Source of the DNA: Ochotona curzoniae
Lineage: Eukaryota > Chordata > Mammalia > Lagomorpha > Ochotonidae
NCBI RefSeq assembly: GCF_017591425.1
Contig: NW_024464918.1
Span: 7,252,001 to 7,316,000 of the forward strand
DNA length: 64,000 nt
Reading direction: 5' to 3'
Numbering within the stretch: position 1 is the stretch's first letter; each line of letters starts with the position of its first letter. The notes beneath the pieces are model-generated. The model did no database searches. It was not told where the DNA came from and was given only the letters and a program-made list of their open reading frames with translations. Made by a program: the position numbers and the translations under genes. Below, piece by piece: positions 58,477-64,000 of this stretch.

Positions 58477-59362
58477 CAGCAGAGGCTAAACCTTCCTGCT
58501 GGTGGAGAAAGGAGATGCACTGGGCTCCTGCTTGCCAGTTCCTGTCCAGGTCATCCCTTAATTCAACCTCTCTTTGGCTCTTTCTTTCCTGTGTCAGAGT
58601 ACTCAGGCTGGCCATTAACCTTCTCCCAGAAGATGAACCCACTCCTACAACTGACCCTTTTAGCTCTCATGGTCTTAAATGGAAATCATTTCCATCACTT
58701 TCTGACACAGTTGATCACACCTGCTTGGAGCAAAGGGAGATTTTGTTTTATCAAAAAGAAAAAAACAATGGAGTTAGAGACCAAGCCATTTCCATATCCG
58801 GTACCTACCTAATGTATCCACCAAACTCCGCTCTCAAAGGCGCAGGGCGGAGGTGTGAGGGTTGATTTCCTCAATAATAGAACATTCATGGTTTTGGAGA
58901 TACGGGATGGAAATCAAGAGTATTCATTCAAAAACATAGATGTCAAAAGCCAAGAACAGGGGCACGGACAGGTAGGATTGCACGTGCGCCTCCCACGCTG
59001 ACTTAGCAGCTGTGGTCACGGAATTCAGTATCGAATTCAACACGCCACTGTGACTGTGACAAGGACTTCACTCTTTCCTTGAAATTTTGATTTCCTTATG
59101 TTCATCTAATTTTTGAACATCTTTTTTTTTAAAATTAAGCTATCAACCTGCAAGTCTCTTACTATTGGGCACTATTTCTTATCACCGTGCTGTCAGTTCT
59201 CAGTGCACTATCTTGTACAGTTTTTGTCCTAAATTGTGTATACATATTCTTATTTACTTTTGCCTTAGTTTCTCTAGTCTTATGGCAAATGTGACAATTA
59301 TCACAAAATATATGAAATGAACATGGTAATGTTTATTTTTTAAATGTTTAAAAAGTTTATTT
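58477..59362. other. Unique non-coding sequence
   Basis: AT-rich from 59.05 kb onward. Nothing recognised. Confidence 0.5.
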
Positions 59363-59376
59363 AAAAAATTCATGCA
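59363..59376. repeat. 5' target-site duplication of CSINE (imperfect)
   Basis: AAAAAATTCATGCA here versus AAAAAATCCATGTA at the 3' side, two mismatches. Confidence 0.65.
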
Positions 59377-59691
59377 GGGCCCAGCGTAATAGCATAGTGG
59401 TTAAAGTCCTCTCCTTTCAGGCCCAGGATCCCATATGGGTGCCGGTTCTAATCCCGGCAGCCCCACTTCCCATCCAGCTCCCTGCTTGTGGCCTGGGAAA
59501 GCAGTCAAGGACAGCCCAAGGCCTTGGGACCCTGCACCCGCGTGGGAGACCCGGAACAGCTCCTGGCTCCTGATCGGTACAGCACCGGCCGTTGCGGTCA
59601 CTTGGGGAGTGAAGCATCGGATGGAAGATCTTCCTCTCTGTCTCTCCTCCTCTCTGTATATCCGCCTTTCCAATAAAAACAAATAAATCTT
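59377..59691 (+). mobile_element. CSINE (lagomorph C repeat), young full-length copy
   Basis: It starts GGGCCCAGCGTAATAGCA, with A-box region AGTGGTTAAAGTCC and an intact B-box GGTTCTAATCC (59444-59454). It has CCCATCCAGCTCCCTGC, CCTGGGAAAGCAGTC, CGCGTGGGAGACCCGGAAC, GGCCGTTGCGGTCACTTGG, a TATATCCGCCTTTCCAAT tail and AAATAAATCTTA. Many retained CpGs and an intact pol III promoter mark it as recent. It shares its tail form with the 36621 copy. Confidence 0.97.
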
Positions 59692-60006
59692 AAAAAAAAT
59701 CCATGTATACAATATTGTTCTTCCTTTACTGAAAACCAGCAGCTTTTACAACTAGAAAATTTTTAGACTTCAGTAGTTTCAGGATATGGGTCAGTGGAAT
59801 CACAAAAGCTTAGCCATTGTTGCCATTAAATAATTTAACCAAAGCGTGGTGTGGGAACAGTTTTAAGCTTGTTGTTATCAGCAATGAGAAACAGGGAAAC
59901 CTACGGAGATCAACTGATGGAGAAATTCTGTTCAGGAAAGTGGACAGCTAATTCTGGGTGGTAAGTGGGACGTGATGGCACATTTAGCTTTTTTTTTATT
60001 ATTATT

Positions 60007-60299
60007 AAAAAGGATTTATTTATTTAAAGGGCAGTTACAGAGAGAAGGAGAGGCAGAGCTCTCACACCTACTAGTGAACTCCTTAAATGGCTGCCGTGGC
60101 TGGGGCTGGTCCAGGCTGCAGCTGGGTCTACTGAACCCTGTCAGCATTTCTTATGGAGGTGGCAAGGGCCCACACACTTGGATTATTATCTGCTGCCCTC
60201 CCAAGCACACTGGAAGGGAACTAGATCAGAAATGGAACACCCAGAACTGAAATGGGAATGGCAGGTGCTTAATCTGCTTCATTACAACACCATCCCTGG
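60007..60299 (-). mobile_element. Old lagomorph CSINE-like element, antisense
   Basis: AGGATTTATTTATTTAAAGG, GCAGTTACAGAGAGAAGGAG, AAATGGCTGCCGTGGCTGG, GAACTAGATCAGAAATGGAA, CACCCAGAACTGAAATGG and ACAACACCATCCCTGG match the reverse complement of the older SINE family (GATTTATTTATTTGAAAGGCAGAGTTACAG... GGAAGTGGAGCAGCCGGGACT). Confidence 0.8.
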
Positions 60300-60498
60300 A
60301 TTGCACATTTTCCAAAGGCAAATGTGATGGGCTCTGGATATTATAAAAGGTAAAAAATTGACTTTAATTCTTATATATCTTTTTGACTGAATAATCACAT
60401 AACTAAAGGTTTATGACAAATTAGGCAAAGATGCATCAGAGGGAAGGACCAAGAACTGTTAAAACAGAAGCAGGTGAAATAATATCTGATGTGTTGGA

Positions 60499-60806
60499 GG
60501 CCAGCGTTGTGGAGCAGTGGGTAAAACCACTGCCTGAGATACTGTTATCCTACAAGGACACTGGTTCATGTCCCAGATTCTTCATTTCTGATCAAGCTCC
60601 TTGCTAATGACCTGGGAAAAGTGTCAATTCTTATGGCCCCAAGTTACTCAGATGAAGTTTCTGGACCCTGGCTTCTGTTTGACCAATCGAGGACCATCTG
60701 AGGTAGGAAAAAAGCAGACAAAAAATATTCTCTTTCTCTCCTGCTCTCTCTCTCTCATCTTTTCTAATTCTCAATTTAAAATAAATGAAATATATCTTTT
60801 AAAAAC
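60499..60806 (+). mobile_element. Old lagomorph CSINE-like element
   Basis: GGCCAGCGTTGTGGAGCAGT and GGGTAAAACCACTGCCTGAG begin it. GGTTCATGTCCCAG (B-box-like), GATCAAGCTCCTTGCTAATG, CTGGACCCTGGCTTCTG and a CT-rich stretch (60739-60765) follow. It ends AAATGAAATATATCTTTTAA. Together with the preceding copy it forms an inverted SINE pair about 200 bp apart. Confidence 0.8.
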
Positions 60807-62203
60807 AGCTAATGTGTCATGGTAGTTAAAAAAAAAAGGGAAATGAGGAAGACACACTTATTCAAACACATTTCAGAAACAAGATTACTACCTGCAGTTT
60901 TCTAATTCGTGAAAATCACTGAAAAGAAAGTCACAGCATACCACAGACACTGAACATTGAATAAATAGCAAGCAAGGAAAAAGCAGATTCACTTTTTAGT
61001 CTCTTCAAATGACAGGGATAGTCTATTTTTCCTCGAAAGGAAAGAAATCCCCACAGCTCTGTAATCAAATGACTCAGAAAAGGCTCAATCAATGGTATGA
61101 AATTTTGGCAAAAGTATTCACATTTTAGCTGTCTGTAAGCTTGAAGTATTACAGTCCAGAGGCATATCTTTAAGAAAGTTATAGGGTAACATAAATAGAT
61201 TCTTAGAACAGAACTGACTCTTTCGGCATAGACTAATGGAAGATAAGTTATCGCTAACTTGAGCAGGGAACATGGAGCACTGATATATTAGGTTACCCAG
61301 GCCTGATGGAGAAATTGTCCATCTTTATGGAAAATTTGCAGAATATTTTGAGAAGACACAGAAGGAAGAGCTCGCCATTTGTAAGTGGGTCTGTTTTTCT
61401 CCATTTTTCCTGCCAGCTTCCTCTGTAAGTCACCAGGATTTATCTCTCCTACTGAGAATTCTTCCTCCACATATTGTGAGCTCCTATTTTTATTTTTGTC
61501 TGTCTGTAATCTTTTTTGTTTGTATTGGTTATTGTACTACCCTTGGTATATGTGTCAATGGAAAGCTCTCCTTGACATATACTATTTGGATACTGGGTAT
61601 CAACATGGAGTTTCAGAAAACCAAAGCTCTTGTTACGTGTGTAGTGCATTCCACATAACACTGGCACATGGGAGTTTTCCTGCCCTCAAGGGTCTCTGGG
61701 TGTTTGTCCTTCATCTGTTGTATTTTCATGCTGCCCAGTGTGTCATTATACACAAAGCTGATAATTAATGCACTTGTACCCATCTATACCTCAGTGTTAA
61801 ACTGAATTGAAAGTAACCATTGGGGCTGCTATAATTTAAAAGAGAATATTTCTTGAAGACATTCTAAGCAGAGTTTAAACCTCAAATCCACTGAAAGTGG
61901 TTACACTGTGGAACTCTGGATATGGTTGGAAGTGGGCCATTGGCCTTGCTGTAGAAACTCCTTGGAAATACTTTGTTCTTTGTTGTTAGGTAGCTACAGT
62001 GGCTGTCAGGCACAAAAGAAAGTTCATGGGCTTGATTTTTGACTCCAGAAATATTCCTAGGGAGCTGCTTCTTGATGAACCTTGGCTCCCTGATTAAAAT
62101 TGTTACCTCCCCCGTTGTTGTGAAGTCTAGGAATAATGCTTTGCAAGTGATGAGCATCATTTAGGAACATTTAGCAAGAGAAACTTAGACATCCAGATAA
62201 AGA
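60807..62203. other. Unique non-coding sequence
   Basis: No gene. Frames at 61385-61768 (127 codons) are hydrophobic, Tyr/Phe/Leu-rich, from T-rich sequence, with no domain recognised. Confidence 0.45.
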
Positions 62204-62220
62204 TGTGTGTGTGTGTGTGT
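62204..62220 (+). repeat. (TG)8 microsatellite
   Basis: 17 bp of alternating TG. Confidence 0.9.
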
Positions 62221-62234
62221 AAAGTTCATGGAAG

Positions 62235-62650
62235 TAAAAAGCCCTAAACAGGACATAATCCAATATGTACATGAGCTGGAAGACAGATGAAGAAATTATA
62301 GCATGTCACATCAGTGAAATATTACACTAGAGTAAGCAAGAATAGTTAACTGGCACACAGAACAATGTGGATGAGCCTCATCAATATCATGCTTATTACT
62401 ATTTAATTTTGTTGATAAGTAATATCCAGAAATAAATAATACAGAAACAAACAAACAAAAAAGTACTGCCTAGCGGTGGGCAAGACTAAGAGCAGTACAG
62501 ATAAACAGCATGGAGTTTCTGATGATGATGCAACCATCCTAAAAGTGGAGAACTGTGACAGTTATCCATGACCACAAATTACCAAAAATGGTTGAATTGT
62601 GTAGTTGGAATGGGTGGATTTTATTGTTTGTGAATGACAGTACAATATTT
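62235..62650 (+). mobile_element. Old mammalian L1 (L1M-type) 3' end
   Basis: CAATGTGGATGAGCCTCATC, TACTGCCTAGCGGTGGGCAA, TTATCCATGACCACAAATTA and ATGGTTGAATTGTGTAGTTG, then GGGTGGATTTTATTGTTTGT and GAATGACAGTACAATA follow the L1M 3' UTR (CAACATGGATGAACCTTGAA, CACTGAATTGTACACTTTAAATGGGTGAATTTTATGGTATGTGAAT). It is related in family to the minus-strand copy at 41.8-42.9 kb. Non-coding. Confidence 0.8.
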
Positions 62651-64000
62651 TTTTTTTTCTTTCATGGCTATTAGAATGCTCAGGGTAACTTGAGTACCAC
62701 AACTTCCGCATGAACTTCTTATAAGCTGAAGTATTCGGAGGCTTCAGATACGGCTGTACATGACCGCTGGTCCCAGGCTTCTCAGGGCAGATGTGGGAGA
62801 GCCCACATCTGCACAACACTTTGGAGCAATACCCTTCTGCCTTCCCAGATTCTGCACAATCCTAAACAATGTGGGCTGGCCTACATAGCCAATGCCCACG
62901 GAACTGCTAGTCTCGGGAACACTGCCTCATTCAGTGACCGGTAGGAGCTGCCATGCTGGCTATTTTAAAAAGGGAAATTTGGATTTCTCACATTCCTACT
63001 TTTCACATTCATGTTCCATTTTCATCACATAGTAATTATTAACTAACTCTCGGGCAGCCAATTTAAGAAGAGTCTGGGTGACTTGGTATTCTGGTGAGAA
63101 TCTATAGGCTTCTGGGGTACACATGGTTTCTTGTGAGAAAGCCTATTCAAAACAGAGATAGGAAACGTTGACACTTGGTGTTCTGTGTCACACAGAGACA
63201 AAAAAGGTACCTGAGAGACCATCCGTCAGCCACAAACATACAAGATCCAATAAAAGGGAAATCATTGACATATTAAAATGTATAGGTCCTAGGAGGATAC
63301 TAAAGCTATCACTTTTTTTTTTTTAAGAGAGACAGAGAAAGCACAGTGCCCACAATTCATCAATTAAAACCTGCCATTTCCCCGGAGCTGTCAGCTGTAG
63401 GAGGCTGCCCAAGTCCCCTTTCTCTGAGGGTTTCTTGAAATGAGCACCTGGGGCAGCCAGAGCTATTAATAGGTGGAACAAATGATATAAAATGTCACCA
63501 TGCACCATTCCAAATAAAAACGCGTCCAGACTTCTCTAGGAGGGAAAAAAGAGAGGAAAATGGCCCAAAGTACTTAAAAAATTATTGCATTTTCCTTTCT
63601 CTGAACTCCTATAATATATTACGAGGGAGAGCTTGTCACTTCCAAGGTGGCTTGTCCCTCTCACTGCAGTCCGGGGAGTCTTATAACTCACGCGTGGCTA
63701 GGAGCTTCTTCTGGCTTCATTCTTCTCTCAGCCGAATCCAGAGAGACACTTTGGTGTCTCAACAAGGGCGGCGGGTGAGGCAAAGGTGTTGACTGTCAAT
63801 AAGGTATAGCGCAAAGGAAGGACAGCGGTGTCCTGGCACTTTCTCTTGCATTTCCTTCTGTCTAATGTACAAAGAAACAGAATTCATGAGAATGAAATCC
63901 CCGAAGGTGCTTTTAGATGGATGTCAGGGTCCTAGTCCGGAATCCAGTTTTAGCATGGAGATTTCAAACACACAGAGTTTATCTATCTCAGGAGAAACCA
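62651..64000. other. Unique non-coding sequence with some CpG-containing sequence near the right edge
   Basis: AAGGGCGGCGGGTGAGGC near 63763 and ACTCACGCGTGGC near 63686 give a few CpGs but not an island. A T-run and GAGAGACAGAGAAAGC near 63312-63342 may be the tail of another old antisense SINE, too diverged to call. Confidence 0.4.

Noticed and set aside
58362..58865. Longest open frame in the window (167 codons, plus strand)
   Set aside because: It reads through a CA microsatellite (His-Thr repeats), overlaps open frames in other registers and shows no domain or splice signals.
61385..61768. 127-codon hydrophobic frame resembling a membrane protein
   Set aside because: Hydrophobicity follows from T-rich codons. 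No start context, family match or splice support.
63311..63540. Possible additional old antisense SINE
   Set aside because: Only a T-run and a GAGAGACAGAGA block resemble the SINE tail. The body does not align by eye.

Overview
This is non-coding nuclear DNA from a mammal, almost certainly a lagomorph (rabbit, hare or pika). The diagnostic evidence is a series of tRNA-derived CSINE (lagomorph C repeat) insertions. They begin GGGCCC, carry the internal CCCATCCAGCTCCCTGC and CTGGGAAAGCAG blocks, and end in a TCTTCCTCTCTGTCTCTC region followed by an A-rich AATAAA tail. Several still have target-site duplications. Two young copies (36621, 59377) end in a TATATCCGCCTTTCCAAT tail, while the one at 30864 has the TATATCTGACTTTACAAT tail. 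From memory the first form is more pika-like and the second more rabbit-like, so Ochotona is my weak preference, but this needs a library search.

No protein-coding gene, RNA gene or CpG-island promoter can be supported anywhere in the 64 kb. Open frames are short (longest 167 codons, crossing a CA microsatellite), show no recognisable domain and are not bracketed by convincing splice sites. The window is best read as intergenic DNA or the interior of a large intron. There is no bacterial, phage, CRISPR or operon-like content.

Layout. 1-9.4 kb: mostly unique AT-rich sequence with a perfect hairpin, a G-quadruplex motif and a GT-rich tract. 9.4-18 kb: an MLT1-type LTR, L2 debris, an ancient mammalian repeat and an old SINE. 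18-31 kb: two young CSINEs with target-site duplications, two older SINEs, MIRs, a mariner-like composite and a CA microsatellite. 31-43.5 kb: pyrimidine and purine tracts, L2 and MIR fragments, a CSINE on each strand, a nested L1-in-L1 and two stretches that look like candidate conserved non-coding DNA. 43.5-54 kb: L2, MIR and an old SINE in largely unique sequence. 54-64 kb: an LTR-like GC-rich block, MIRs, a 25-G homopolymer, a dense cluster of four SINEs between 56.7 and 60.8 kb, and an L1 3' end.

Nothing here amounts to a new biological system. The points most worth checking are the candidate regulatory blocks (35.3, 37.8 and 44.2 kb), the nested transposons, the non-B-DNA motifs and one weak exon-like frame at 47.0-47.2 kb.
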